DNA of 64,000 nt from Chloranthus sessilifolius (Eukaryota; Streptophyta; Magnoliopsida; Chloranthales; Chloranthaceae): NCBI GenBank assembly GCA_021018995.1, contig CM037597.1, forward strand, positions 37,884,936-37,948,935, written 5' to 3'. Made by a program: the position numbers and the translations under genes. The notes under the pieces are model-generated. The model did not search any database and had not been told where the DNA came from. It saw nothing but the letters and a program-made list of their open reading frames with translations. Each line of letters begins with the position of its first letter. The stretch's first letter is position 1. Of this stretch, positions 42,111-54,640 are shown piece after piece.

Positions 42111-45100
42111 GGTATAACCTTCTTGTTATGTTTGAACTTATTTATTTGTCTTCTAGATGAAGAAAGTGCATTGATAGGAAAACTTCTAGGTGCATTTTTG
42201 TGTGGTCATGACATGCATATCTGAATGTAGTGTCTATCTATTAAATGATATATAGGTACGCTACAGCTTTATCGAGAAAATGATGGTGATAGTTGTGTTG
42301 TACGAGTTCGGATAGACCCAGGGTCTACCCACTCGTATATAACTCTAGAATTCATGGGGAAATTAAAGATTGTCCTGAGGAGTTGGATTTTATTTTGGAT
42401 GTTTCCGTTCCTACAGGAAGTACAGTGACTGCAAACACGTGTTGTTGATCAGTCATCGTGTAAGTGGAGGATCAAGAGACTATCGCAGATCTTATCTTGT
42501 TGAACATGAAAGGCTATGTGCATATCATGCCAGCATAGATTGTCTACATAAAGTAGTCACTTTCTGTCCACCCAGACAGAAATCTTTCCGGTTCATTGGC
42601 GAGAAAGGGAAGGTAGTGCCGATCATCTGCGCAGTACGAGTTGAGCGGATGATGAAGAATGGATGCGAGGGATATCTAGCATTCCTGCAAGGGAAAAATG
42701 AAGCAAAGAACATTTGAGGATGTATTTCTCGATGAGTTTGAGGATGTATTTCTCGATGAGTTACCAGGCTTGCCACCTGATCGGGAGATCGAATTTGCTA
42801 TTGACTTAGCTCCAGGCACTGAACCAGTTTCCAAAGCTCCATACCAAATGGCTCCAGCTAATTTGAAAGAGTTGAAGGAGCAATTACAGGAACTGTTAGA
42901 TAAGGGATTTATAAGGTCAAGTGTGTCCCCTTAGGGAGCACCGATCTTGTTCGTTAAGAAGAAAGATGGGTCGCTAAGACTTTGCATTGACTATCGTCAG
43001 TTGAACAAGCTCACGATCAAGAACAAGTACCCTTTGCCCAGGATCAACGATCTATTCGACCAATTGCAAGGGGCAAAGTTCTTTACAAAGATCAACTTGA
43101 GATCCGAGCATCATCAACTAAAGGTGAAGGCCAAAGATGTGCAGAAGACAACATTCAGGACTAGATATGAGCATTACGAATTCTTAGTGATGCCTTTCGG
43201 CTTGACGAATGCACCAGCCTCATTTATGGACCTCATGAAACGGGTCTTTAAACAACACCTTGATACATGCATAGTGGTGTTTGTGGACGACATTCTGATT
43301 TATTCAAAGACCAGAGAAGAACACGAATATCATTTGCGCATTGTCTTACAGACCCTACGTGAACACCAGCTGTATGCCAAACTCAATAAATGTGAATTCT
43401 GGCTAGAACAAGTGAGTTTTCTCGGTCACGTAGTATCAGAAGCAGGCGTGACTGTTGATCCGACAAAGATTGAGGCAGTGTTAGATTGGGAACAACCCAA
43501 GACCGTGACGGAGATTCGTAGTTTCCTCGGTCTAGCTAGATATTACTGACACTTTGCTGAAGGTTTCTCCAAGATTTCAGGACCACTCACCCGACTTACA
43601 AGGAAGAACACAAAATTTGAGTAGACCAAGGAATGTTAAGAGAGCTTCTAAGAACTCGAGAAACTGCTTACCTCTGCTCTAGTTATGGCTATTCCGTCAG
43701 GCAATGGGGGATTTGCTGTTTATAGTGATGCGTCATATGGTGGTTTGGGCTGTGTACTGAATGAAAGCAGTAAGGTCATAGCCTATGGGTCATGACAGTT
43801 GAAAGAGCACGAGAAGAACTACTCGACGCACGATCTAGAGTTAGCCGCAGTAGTATTTACACTCAAAATTTGGAGGCATTACCTGTATGGTGAGACCTTT
43901 GAGATCTTCACGGACCACAAAAGCCTCAAGTAATTGTTTACATAGAAAGAATTGAATATGAGGCAACGGTGGTGTATTAAGTTTCTCAAGGACTACGACT
44001 GCACTAAACAATATCACCCAGGTAAAGCTAACATCGTGGCTGACGCGTTGAGTAGGAACAATACAGCTCAGTTGGCTAGTCTCATTGCGGGACTTTGACA
44101 ATGGAAATTATTGGAAGACATTTCGTTGTATGATAAGAACATTGAAGTCAAGGATTCCGGGGTACTGTTGGCAAATCTCACGATCAGACCAACTATTTTT
44201 GATGGCATTTATGAACTCCAGATGAAAGACCCAGAGCTGGTGAGGATACATCAAAAGGTGACTGCAGATGAAAGGGGGGATTTTCTGTCAAAGAAGATGG
44301 ATCATTACTATTCTGTGGCCGCTTATGCATACCGGTGGATGCCGAGCTGAGGAAAACCATATTGGACGAAGCTCATAAGTCCAAGTATGCCATTCATTCG
44401 GGAGGTACTAAGATGTACCAGGATTTGCGGAAGTGTTATTGGTGGAGAGGATTGAAGAAAGATATCGCGGAGTGTGTGTCAAAGTTTTTGGTGTGTCAAT
44501 AAGTAAAGGTGGATCATAGACACCCAGCAGGTCTATTACAACCTCTACCAATACCAGAGTGGAAGTGGGAGTCCATTTCTATGGACTTCATTGTGGGATT
44601 AGCAAGGACGATGAGACACCACAATGCAATATGGGTGATAGTGGATCGATTGATGAAGCCGGCCCACTTCTTACCCTACCATATGACATACACTGCAAGC
44701 AAGTTGGGGGAGTTATATATGAACGAAATTGTGTGACTCCATGGTATTCCTACGAGCATTGTGTCCGATCGTGATCCATTGTACACATCAGTATTCTGGC
44801 AAAGATTCCAAGAAGGTATGGGCACGAGATTGGACTTTAGTTCCACATTTCATCCACAGACTGATGGTCAAATAGAGAGAGTCAATCAGATTATTGAAGA
44901 TATGTTGTGAGCATGCATGATTGATTTTTAGGGATCATGAGATCAGCACCTTCCGATAATAGAATTCGCGTATAACAATAGCTTTCAGCAGAGCATTGGG
45001 ATGGCTCCATATGAGGTTCTATATGGACGAAAATGCAGGTCTCCGATCAATTAGGAGGAAACGGGTGACAAAATTGTGTTAGGATCAGAAGTCATCATGA

Positions 45101-45621
45101 AAAATACTGAGACCGTCCGTATTATACGAGAAAGAATTAGGATGGCGCAGAGTCGCCAGAAGAGCTAGGCAGATATTAACCGCTCAAGCATGGACTTTCA
45201 AGTGGGAGATCACGTGTTTGTAAAGACATCCCCAATGAAGGGTGTGATGCGCTTTGGAAAGTGCAGAAAGTTGAGTCCTTGCTTTATTGGACCATTCGAG
45301 GTATTGGGGAGATTGGGTGCAGTTGCATATAGGGTCGCATTACCCCTGCAACTGGATAGAGTGCACGACATATTTCACATTTTTATGTTGAAGAAATACG
45401 TGCGAGACCCAACTCATATCCTCAATGCACCACCTGTGGAAGTCTATAAGGATCTGACGGTCATTGAAGAGCTAATGCAAATTTTAGACCGAACCGAGCA
45501 AGTGTTGCACACAAAATGGATTCCTTTGGTGTTAGTCTAATGGAAAAATCACTTTAGAGAGGAAGCAACGTGGGACTGTGAAGCCGAGATTCGTGCCCAA
45601 CATCCTTCATTGTTTGAGTAA
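42111..45621 (+). pseudogene. pol: pol region of element B (protease, RT, RNase H, integrase, chromodomain)
   Basis: Protease remnant near 42,290-42,540; linker [12 protein letters not shown] at 42,750; RT 42,840-43,560 with [36 protein letters not shown] and [11 protein letters not shown]; RNase H 43,680-44,100; integrase 44,400-45,180 with VGVHFYGLHC-frame shadows on the other frame and IPEWKWESISMDFIVGL in the true one; integrase end and chromodomain 45,190-45,621 (LPLQLDRVHDIFH, a WKNHF/EEATW region near 45,540-45,580). Chromovirus order, as in A. Broken in many places. Confidence 0.85.
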
Positions 45622-45774
45622 TCATGAGAAGGAGAAATTTTTTGTAATGGTCCTTTGTGATTAAATTATATGTAAATACTTTGAATGATCAATGACAGGG
45701 ATGAATTGGATGTTGAAGCATGAGAACGAGAAAGAACATTAAAAAACACAAAAAATTCTGTTGTTCTGCTGATT

Positions 45775-46150
45775 TGATCGATCGAAGTTCATTTTCGTTC
45801 GATCGAATACGATTTCAATCGATCGAGGTGTAAATCGACCGATCGAAATACTTTGGCAGAAAGTTAAATTTTTTCCTGTATTTTAAAGTTTATTGAATTC
45901 ATTTGATCGAATTTCTTCTCGACCAGACGAAAAGAATTTCGTTCGATCAGAAATTTCTGTAGGCTTGACAAGCTCAATTGATCGAAAAATATTCGCTCGA
46001 TCGAATTTTGATGTTTCGACTGATCGAATTAAAATTCGTTCGATCGAAATGTGGGGCCTAGTTTCCCTAACGCTAATTTCGATCGATCGAAATCGAAGCG
46101 AATTCTGTATAAATCGGATTTCGACCGATCGAAATAAATTTGATTGATCA
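45775..46150. repeat. Internal palindrome array of B, upstream of the extra ORF
   Basis: About fifteen copies of CGATCGATCG-type palindromes (variants CGTTCGATCG, CGACCGATCG, TGATCGATCG), followed at 46,155-46,176 by 'gcatatatatatataaactgtg', a TATA-like sequence. The extra ORF starts at 46403. Element A has the same arrangement. Confidence 0.85.
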
Positions 46151-46402
46151 AATTTTGCATATATATATATAAACTGTGTTTTGAAGTTCATTTTTTTTCA
46201 AAATTTTGGGGTTTTCGTTCGGGTTTTCGAGGGTTTTTGCATTGGAGGATCAACAGAACGATCCATTGCACTAGATCCTTTAAGGAATCAAATCTAAATC
46301 GCCTCAAATCGGTAAACCTTTAAACTTCAATTCTTGATTTCTTGCCTTGGGTTGAAAATTTTCTTATTTGATTAAAACCCTAGTTTTGGTTTTTAGGGAC
46401 TA

Positions 46403-47817
46403 TGGCACCTAAGAAGAAAGCTACCACTTCTAAAACCCCTACATCGAAGCAACCCAAGATCACTCTGGGTCCTTCGTAACCACTAAAACCACCGCCACAG
46501 CCACCTATTCCACCACCGCAACCACCTGCCGAGCAATTCGTTGCTCCACAAACTCCGCAGCGTGACCAACCAAGCGAATGGTGGGCCGACAAGGGTTTTA
46601 CCCATGAGTACACCATCGATCCAGCCTTATTCGAAACACCCAATGTGCCCGGCGTTGACGCTTGGGCACTTGACTATTTAAGCAAGGCGGGATTGGATAA
46701 TCTTCTAAAACCCATTCATCAGTACTATTACCCGCGCCTCATGCGCTTATTTTATCAAAAGATGTTTGTTGGCCCTGACCCTAATACCATTTACATCAAA
46801 GTCGATGGGAAGACGTATGTTTTTACCCACGCAATGGGTTGTAGAGCGTTGGAATGCTTTGACGGGTATGGCGAGGGGATTGACTTGTTACCCCCAAATC
46901 CCCCAAATTTGACCCATACTTTTGTCGCCGAGCGGATGACTGGGGGACGAGTTGCACCGAGTCGAGCCATTAGGCGAGCCCATTTGCCGAGCTATATGTG
47001 GATGCTCGACACAATCTTCAAGTGCAATCTCTACCCGATCTGCCACAAGACTGAGAGATTAGGGGTGTTGATGGAAGCCCTATTCACGGCTTTTCAGGGT
47101 AAATGGTTTGATGCCGCCATAGTGGTTTTTGAGGGAATCAAGCATGGGAGGAAGAAGCTATTGGTAGGGGCGGAAAAGCCCAAGGAGTATATACCGTATG
47201 CCAGTTTGGTCTTAGCTATGTTTGATGAGTACGCCGCGACCTCCGTGCAGAAGATCTCCTCTAGGGAGCCTAAGTCCTCCGACAATGTGGTGTTCTACAC
47301 CTTTAAGCATTGGAGGAAGACTTATAACGGGCTGAAACCACATCTACAGCCAGCCCCTCAAGCGCCTCCTGTCCCTCCTCAACCACAAGATGCACCTGCT
47401 CAGGACGCACCACTACCTGACCAACCTGCTCCTGAGGCTCCTGTCCCCAATCAGCCTCACCAACCTGCCGACATACCGATGCCGTCAATCCATCAGGCAG
47501 CTCTGATAAGCAATGGGACGTTGGCTGCTCTCATCCAAGAGAGCAATTGCCAGCTTAATCAGTGCCTTGATTACTACGAGCTGCTCATGGAGGACGTGTT
47601 GCACGCCATGTACCCTACCGACTATGCTCAGAGGATGGTGGCCATGCGTGCACGGGTATTCGGCACTTCTACGGTAGACGCTACTGCTGAGGATCCATGG
47701 CCTGATGAGGCGGCCAGTGGGGATCACGCCGACGAGGAGACGGAGGGTGTGGCGGATCCTACTAGTCCGACGGATCCTGCTGGACCGGCTGGAGGAGCTA
47801 CTGTTGAGGGATCATGA
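46403..47817 (+). CDS. Extra sense ORF (aORF) of element B, putative plant transposon protein type
   Basis: Begins MAPKKKATTSKTPTSKQPK (basic, NLS-like), Pro-rich linker, then the globular region matching A's ORF: WWADKGFTHEYTIDPALFE, DAWALDYLSKAGLDNLLKPI, VDGKTYVFTHAMG, MWMLDTIFKCNLYPI, HGRKKLL, SSDNVVFYTFKHWRKTY. A second Pro-rich stretch and an acidic Asp/Glu-rich C-terminal tail follow (residues about 430-470 counted from 46403). The longest open stretch is 46645-47817. Layout resembles the 'putative plant transposon protein' domain (PF20167) by memory; no membrane segment or known catalytic motif. It looks nearly whole, in contrast to gag-pol of the same element. It lies just before the polypurine tract, like env-type genes of other plant elements, but is not envelope-like. 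Confidence 0.72.
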
Positions 47818-48110
47818 GCTTGAGAGTGTTTCTTTTTGAAAATTTCAATTTTTGGGCAATGTGTATAAATTTTTTTAACTATTGTGGCATGGTTGCCACT
47901 TTTGTTTTTACTTGTTAGAACTATGGTGGCATGGCTGCCACGATAATCTTTTTACAAAATCATGCTTACCTTTCATTGATGATGTGCCTGAATTTAATTG
48001 TGTGGAGATTGTGCATCTGTGTGTGTGTGATGCGATTTTACAGCGACATGGATTGTGTAGCCATGTGTCATGCCGCGCACTAGGACAATTTTTGAGGACG
48101 AAAATTCATA
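47818..48110 (+). other. 3' untranslated region of element B
   Basis: Between the extra ORF and polypurine tract. It contains an inverted pair 'ggtggcatggctgccac' / 'gtggcatggttgccact' (47,883-47,940), also present in A (20,790-20,850). No gene. Confidence 0.6.
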
Positions 48111-48122
48111 AGGTGGGGAGGA
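48111..48122 (+). other. Polypurine tract of element B
   Basis: AGGTGGGGAGGA directly before the 3' LTR. Confidence 0.85.
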
Positions 48123-50549
48123 TGTAACGTCTCAAACATTTAAAAACCTTGATCTGCATGCCTCGGTAAGTGTGCCTGATGGTCTGCACATCGGGGATAG
48201 TATCGATAGTTGATGTTATGTCTATAGATCAAATCCAACGGATGGGATTTGACATATGTAGGCTAGGTTGAGGGTTAATGCACTCTCGTACACCTAAGTT
48301 AGTGCAGTTGTTTTACGCCTAAGCCTAGGACTCAAGTATAAGAGGAATTAAATGCCTCATTTAGGTTTTGCATTCAACACCTTAGTAATTGCTGATCATA
48401 GGGAGTTAAGTGGAAAGAGGGAGAGATTCGAGATTTAAACGCTAATTGCATGCGAGAACAATCCATTCTCGATGCTTGTGGTTACGTAATTAGAGTGAAG
48501 AACGAGCCGCTGTTCTTCTGGTGAACCCGAGTCAGATCTAGAGGCTAGGATTAGAGATTCGGAGGAAATCGAGGTATGAAAATTTGGTCGAGATCTTAAA
48601 ATTATGTCATTAACTATTTTTACGTAAATTTAGATCACGGGAGCGTAAGAAATCGAGTTTAACTTGATGTAGAGGGGGAAAACCCATAAATAGGTGAAAT
48701 ATGTTCATTTTAATCAATCAAAATTGAGTTCGATCTATCGAAATGGACTTAAAATGTGAAAACTTCGAAGTATGAGGAAATTCATTCGATCGAAGTCAAA
48801 TTCGATCGAACGAAATGGGTTCGATCGATCGAATCTCACACTTGATCGATCGAAATGTATATAAACAGGAACGTGGAAAAACCCTCTGTGAGAACTCGAT
48901 CGATCGAAATATATTCGATTGATCGAATTAGAGTTTTCGACCGATCGAAGTAGGATTCGTTCGATCGAACTGTGTGATAGCTAAATTGCCTTTGGAAGAT
49001 TCGACCGATCAAAATATTTTTGATCGATCGAATTATAAGTTTTTGATCGACAGAAAGGGGATTCGTTCGATCGAACTATGTTTGATTTTTTGACTTATGT
49101 GAGAGCTCGACCGATCGAATTTAGTTCGATCAATCAAAACTTGATTTTGATCGATCAAAATTGGGATTCGATCGATCGAAATTCCTAGATTCGAAATTTT
49201 AGTAAGTTTTGACTGCGAGATTTTGAGGGGAGTTATCCTAGCTTGTTTTGCACTGTTCTAGTGAGTGAACATTGGATTTTATATTTTAGGTGACTTAGTA
49301 TTGTATGATAAGGGAGGGCTAACCCAAACGGCAGTGTGAGCTAGTGCGGGTTAAGATATCGAGGTAAGGAATACTTGACACCATATGCATTGTTATGTTA
49401 ACATGTGTGTGTTATGACATGATGTTTCTTTGAATTGATTATATGTGTGGTTACGAATTCAATTTGGAAGAACATGTGCATCCGTACGTTTTCAATTCAT
49501 GCATGAGTTGTGGAATCTTTCGAGATTCAATCTAATGTATTGTGCAAGTATCTTCACACTTTTTTCTGACCTTTGATCTAATTTATAATTATCACTTTAC
49601 ATGGCGATGAGCTATATGTATGCACTTCGATTTAAGGTTTTATGTGAATAACCGACCTGTACGGCGGCTAATCTGTACACCTTTGTGCTATGTGTTTTGT
49701 GACTCCTACCGCATGACGGTAAATATGTTCGGCCAAGCGTCCAACTTTATGGGACCTTGGATATATGTGAAAATGGTTCATTTGAGCGACGATGGTGGGT
49801 ATTCCATTGGGGGCTTGAGGCTATAGCTCCTCATTCTATTACTTTAAGCATACCACTTTAAGTTTTTCTTTTCTTGTGTTGGAAGAAGATGTGGACCTAT
49901 CTCTTTTGAAATTTCGAACAAGCTTTGTACCTATGTTTCATGCCATGACCATATACTGTGCATATGTCGTGATTATTCTGTTTCATTATGCCATAAGATC
50001 TATGTTGCCGTTACAATAAACATGCTATGAGTTTTTCCTTACTGACCTTGGATGAAGCTCATTCCTCGACTATATGTCACAGGTTCAGGTGAAGACGTTG
50101 ATACCAGGATTTTTGAGAGGGAGGTTTCTAAGCTAGCTTCGGGGGTGGACTTAGAGGAGATTAACCCTGAGAGCTACTTTCTTGGTACTAGGCCAGAGTA
50201 GGTCTGGCCCTAGGATTTAGGATGTGTTGGTTTAACTTTGGTTGTAAAGGATGTAAATTTTGTAAATGATTGTACTTCTTTTGGTGAACGATGTTTCGGT
50301 AAGGTACGGCCCTTACTTGTGGTTCTTGTCGGTTCTTTTTCCATAAGGAATCATATGAAATTAGAACTGTCATTTTGAGCTTTTGAAGAATAGTACTAAT
50401 TCTCTTTTTGCTTTGATGATTCATTGGACATGGTTATGCTTTGTTTTTCGCTGTGCAACTATATGCTACGTGCTTCGTTCGGGGGCTCGGCCTTGGCGCC
50501 AACCCACTGATGGCGCGGGCTTCGAGGTATAGAAACCCGGGCTGTCACA
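48123..50549 (+). repeat. 3' LTR of element B
   Basis: TGTAACGTCTC at the left, GGGCTGTCACA at the right; 2.43 kb, closely matching the 5' LTR including the palindrome array (48,710-49,185). Confidence 0.88.
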
Positions 50550-50554
50550 TGAAA
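50550..50554. repeat. Target site duplication of element B, right copy
   Basis: TGAAA; see 38276-38280. Confidence 0.8.
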
Positions 50555-50798
50555 CCTCTCCTATTTTCAGCTTTAGTTTAGTTTAAATTAGGATAGTGTC
50601 AGATCTATCATAGATCTGGAGATTTACCATCCTTTAGAACACATTTCCTTGTGGACATACCCTTACTTACCTATCCAAACTTGCTGCAATAGCCCTGATT
50701 CTTACAGGACTACCTGCTTGCTTGGATTCAACATTGCTGTAATTTGTGTAGTTAATCTGCTATTTTAATTATATAATAATTGTGAGGCAGGCAGGACA
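50555..50798 (+). repeat. LTR 1 of element C, right part
   Basis: Continues LTR 1 after element B; homologous to about 62,107-62,351 in LTR 2. Ends GGCAGGACA nine bases before the primer site. Confidence 0.8.
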
Positions 50799-50807
50799 AA
50801 GAGTTTT

Positions 50808-50825
50808 TGGCGCTGCTGCCGGGGA
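50808..50825 (+). other. Primer binding site of element C (Athila type)
   Basis: TGGCGCTGCTGCCGGGGA, close to the Athila primer site TGGCGCC.TTGCCGGGGA. Confidence 0.85.
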
Positions 50826-51147
50826 TCTGTATTTTTTAAAAAGTGGTAGATATAAGTTTTTTCATTTATAGATTTAGATTTTTTATTGACTGTTAAGTCT
50901 TTGATTAATTGCTGCTTTAGTTTTTATTGTAGTTTCACTCTGTTTTGGATTTGGATCTGTTGAGCTAAGAGGAGCTCTGTATCACTTGGAAAAACAAGCA
51001 TTGCTTAAGTTTGCATCTCTTAACTCTGTTTACATTCCTAGATCTGTAATTTAGGAGATATGTAGTTTTGTAGTTGTCTGTCTTGTGATTATTTTACTGA
51101 TCTTTGTACTATGATTTTCGGTGTTGTATTTGATTTATGTGGTGTGT

Positions 51148-52960
51148 ATGCTTGGGAGGAGATCTCTTAATCTAGAGATTGCTCCTGTGAATCTTGAAGT
51201 CAAAAGACTTCTCAGACCTAAGCATCCTGTACACACTTCTGTGGCTGAAATCCTGCAATGAGTGAAAAACCTAGAACACTAAAGGAATTCAATGCACTCG
51301 GGGTGTACAATTCCCCCTTATGCATTCAATTCCCTGTTGTTCAAGGAAACTATGAGATCAAGCCTTCTATCATATAAATGTTACCCTTATACCATGTCCT
51401 GAGTAAAGAAGACCCATATAAGCATATTGATGAATTTTTGAGACTATGTACTACCTTCAATATTATAGGTTTGGGGGAGGAAGCAACCAGGTTGAGACTC
51501 TTTCCTTTTTCACTAAAGGATAGAGTCAGAATATGATTGTCAATGCTCCCACCCAATAGTATTCAGTCCTGGAATGATCTTCAATATCAATTTTTGGCCA
51601 AGTTTTTTTCCATGTCTAAAACAAGTCAGTTGAGGAAGAGCATTATCTCATTTGCTCAAGCCCCAACTGAAGACTTTCACCAAGCCTAGGAGAGATTTAA
51701 AGAACTCATAAAGCAATGTCCCCATCATCAAATTTCTGAATGACAACTTATCCAAAGTTTCTATCAGGGAATTAATCCTAAAGACAGGGATATGGTTGAT
51801 GCTTCTTGTGGTGGTACATACCTCCAAAAGACAGTAGATGAGGCTTGAGAGTTATTTTATATTATTAGTGAAAACTCCATGCAAAGGGAGACCTAGGCAA
51901 GAGGTGTTGAGACCCCTAGATTGGTGAGAGAAAATACTAGCAGAGGGAAAATATATGAGGTGAGTAGACATAATAATTTGGAGAGGAAAGTGGACAGCCT
52001 GACCCAAAATTTTGATAAGCTCATGGAAGCAATGCAGTCTCCAATGGTTGCCAAAGTGGAGGAGGCATGTATCATATGCTAGTCCCCCACTCACTCCCTT
52101 GAGGAATGTCCCTCAGCTGCCCAATTTCTAGATTTTGTGATGGAACATGTGAATGCTGCCCAGTCCTATGGACAATAGCCTACTGCTAGTTATCATTGGA
52201 GGAACCACCCCAACTTGAGGTGAAGGCAAGATAATTTTCAAAACCAACAACAGCAGCCACTATAGTTCATGCCCAGCCATACCAACAAAATTATTTTCCA
52301 AGGCCCCAATACCAACAACCGATGGCCCAGCCAATGATTCAACCTGTGCATCAAAGTGCACCAGCCCCAGCACCCTCTAGGTCCCTCACATTTGAAGAGC
52401 AAGTTCTGGCTTCATTGCAGAATTTAGGATCTTTATCTCAAACTGTTAACTCCCACGGTCAAAGCATCAAGAAGATAGAAGACCACCTTGGTCAGCTATC
52501 TAATTCTTTGGCTAGGAGAGAAGAGGGGAGACTGTCCAGTCAACCCATGAATAATCCAAAGGGGCATTACATGGTTGGTGAGACTTCTTCTCATGAAAAA
52601 GCAAAATCTGTCACCACCTTGAGGAGTGGGAGGCTGGGGGATAACCAAGTTGGTAATGAGCCTGATGAGACAAGTGTAAAAAATGAACAAACAACCCATG
52701 AAAATTTGTAGCAGGAGCAGGAAATAAAAAATAAGGGGGGTGATGTGCCCCTACAGAAAATTGAAAACAAAAATAAAGAAAATTCTGATGAACTTGCTAA
52801 GGCTGCAAATGGGAGGACAGTTCTCCATTTGCCATTTCCTAATGCATTGAAAGCGGCTTCGCCTTTTAACAAGGAGAATGCTAAGGTTGAGGAGATGATG
52901 GAAACTTTCAAATGAATAAAGATCAACTTGCCTTTACTTGATGCCATTAAGCAAGTTCCA
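51148..52960 (+). pseudogene. gag: gag region of element C
   Basis: From MLGRRSLNLEIAPVNLEVKR near 51,148 through the capsid start (NYEIKPSII, DPYKHIDEFLRLC, RLRLFPFSLKD, LPPNSIQSWNDL, FLAKFF) to a Gln/Pro-rich and then charged region (52,320-52,900) with 'QTVNSHGQSIKKIEDHLGQL' type coiled-coil sequence. Typical Athila gag. Leader 50,826-51,147 is noncoding. Broken fossil. Confidence 0.8.
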
Positions 52961-52999
52961 GCCTACGCAAATTTTTTGAAAGAATTGTGAACCCACAAA

Positions 53000-54640
53000 A
53001 GACAGTCTAGGATACACTTATCCAAGAAGGTCTTTTGTGCTGAGAAAGTGAACCAAGTGCTGTCTATTGTAAATCCAACCAAGCTTCAAGACCCTAAAAT
53101 TCCCACAATCCCCTGGATCATTGGGGATTATACTATTGAGAAGGCCTCATTAGATCTGGGAGCTATGGTAAAACTACTTCCATATTCTGTTTATGAGAAG
53201 TTAGGCTTGTGAGAGAATTGAAGCCCACACATGTGGTGCTATAACTAGCAGATAGATCTGAAAGGAGGCCTGTGAGAATGATAGAGGATGTGTTAGTTGG
53301 AGTTGACAAATTTTTCTATCTAGCAGATTTTCTAGTTCTTGACATAGAGCCAAGCAAGTGCACCACTTCTATTCCTGTGATTTTGGGCAGACCTTTCATG
53401 GCCACTGCCAATGCTTGTATTTAGTGTAGATAAGGAGTAATGGAGGTGTCTTTTAACAATATGAAGGTGAAATTGAATGTTTACAATGCAGCCAATCAGC
53501 CTCACTTGGATGGTGAGGATTGTTTTTCAATTGATGTTTTTGATAAGCTTGTGGAAGAGACCTTTTCCAAGCTGCTGCATGGTGATAATTTTTGTGATAA
53601 TTTTGATGATGTTTTTGAGAATGAGTGGAGTGAGACTGTGGAAGAGAAGGTCGCCCACACCCATGGTTCATGAGGTGAAAGCCTTAATTTCTGATGAGGG
53701 GCCAGCAATAAGGTATCTTCCCTAGAAATCTGCTGAGATGCCTCTCCCACCACCATCAAAGGAACCTTTGTTGTCTTCACTTGTATGCCCACCAGAGGTA
53801 GAGTTGAAACAGTTGCCTAAGACCTTGAAGTATGCTTTTTTGAGAGCAAATCAGAAATTTCCAGTTATTATTTCTTCCTCTCTCACTGATGAGCAAGAGG
53901 AAGAATTATTGTGTTTTAAAGAAGCATAAGAGAGCAATTGGCTGGACCATTGCTGACCTTGAGGGCATCAGCCCTATTGTGTGGATGCATAAAATTTACC
54001 TGGAAGAGGGTTCCAAACCATCTAGAGAAATGCAGAGAAAATTGAATCCCCACATGCAAGAAGTGGTGATGAAAGAAGTGGTCAAATTGTTAGATACTGG
54101 AGTCATCTATCCAATTTTAGATTCTGAATGGGTGGCACCTACTCAGGTGGTACCCAAGAAATATGAAATTACTGTGAAAAAAAATAATTCTAGTGAGCTT
54201 GTTCCAATCAGGGAAACCATAGGTTGGAGGGTGTGTATAGACTATCGGAAGCTCAATCTGAAAACCAGGAAAGACCACTTCCCTTTGCCCTTCATTGACC
54301 AAATCTTGGATAAGTTAGCAGGAAAGAATTTTGATTATTTTCTCGATGGTTATTCAGGGAATAACCAAATCCCTGTTTACCCACAAGATCAAGAAAAAAC
54401 TACTTTTACATGCCCATTTGGCACCTTTGCTTATAGAAGGATGCCATTTGGATTGTGTAATGCACCTGCAACTTTCCAAAGGTGTATGTATGCTATATTT
54501 TCGGACATGATTGAGCAGTTTCTAGAGATTTTCATAGATGATTTCTCTATTGTGGGAATAGTTTTAGCCAATGTCTACATCATCTCGGCCTTATATTGTA
54601 GAGATGTGAGGAAACCAACTTGGTGTTGAGTTGGGAAAAG
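53000..54640 (+). pseudogene. pol: Protease and reverse transcriptase of element C
   Basis: Protease near 53,100-53,450 (DLGAMVKLLPYSVYEKLG, PVILGRPFMATANA); acidic linker 53,440-53,870; RT 53,930-54,640 with MQRKLNPHMQEVV, WRVCIDYRKLN, FPLPFIDQILDKL, RMPFGLCNAPATF and FIDDFS. Athila/Tat type. Broken fossil. Confidence 0.87.

Larger units (their letters stand above)
38281..50549 (+). mobile_element. Element B: structurally complete chromovirus inside LTR 1 of C
   Basis: 12.27 kb, plus strand. LTRs 38281-40691 and 48123-50549, initiator-Met primer site, gag with CCHC knuckle, protease, RT, RNase H, integrase, chromodomain, palindrome array, extra ORF, polypurine tract. Same family as A, with the same extra ORF, but LTR sequences diverged. 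The target duplication has one mismatch and gag-pol is much more decayed than in A (well over ten breaks), so it is likely an older insertion. The extra ORF is comparatively well preserved. Confidence 0.9.

Noticed and set aside
50808-50825. tRNA gene near primer sites (also 446, 9604, 28012, 40694 and 62361)
   Set aside because: Only the short complement of a tRNA 3' end is present, no cloverleaf; these are primer binding sites.
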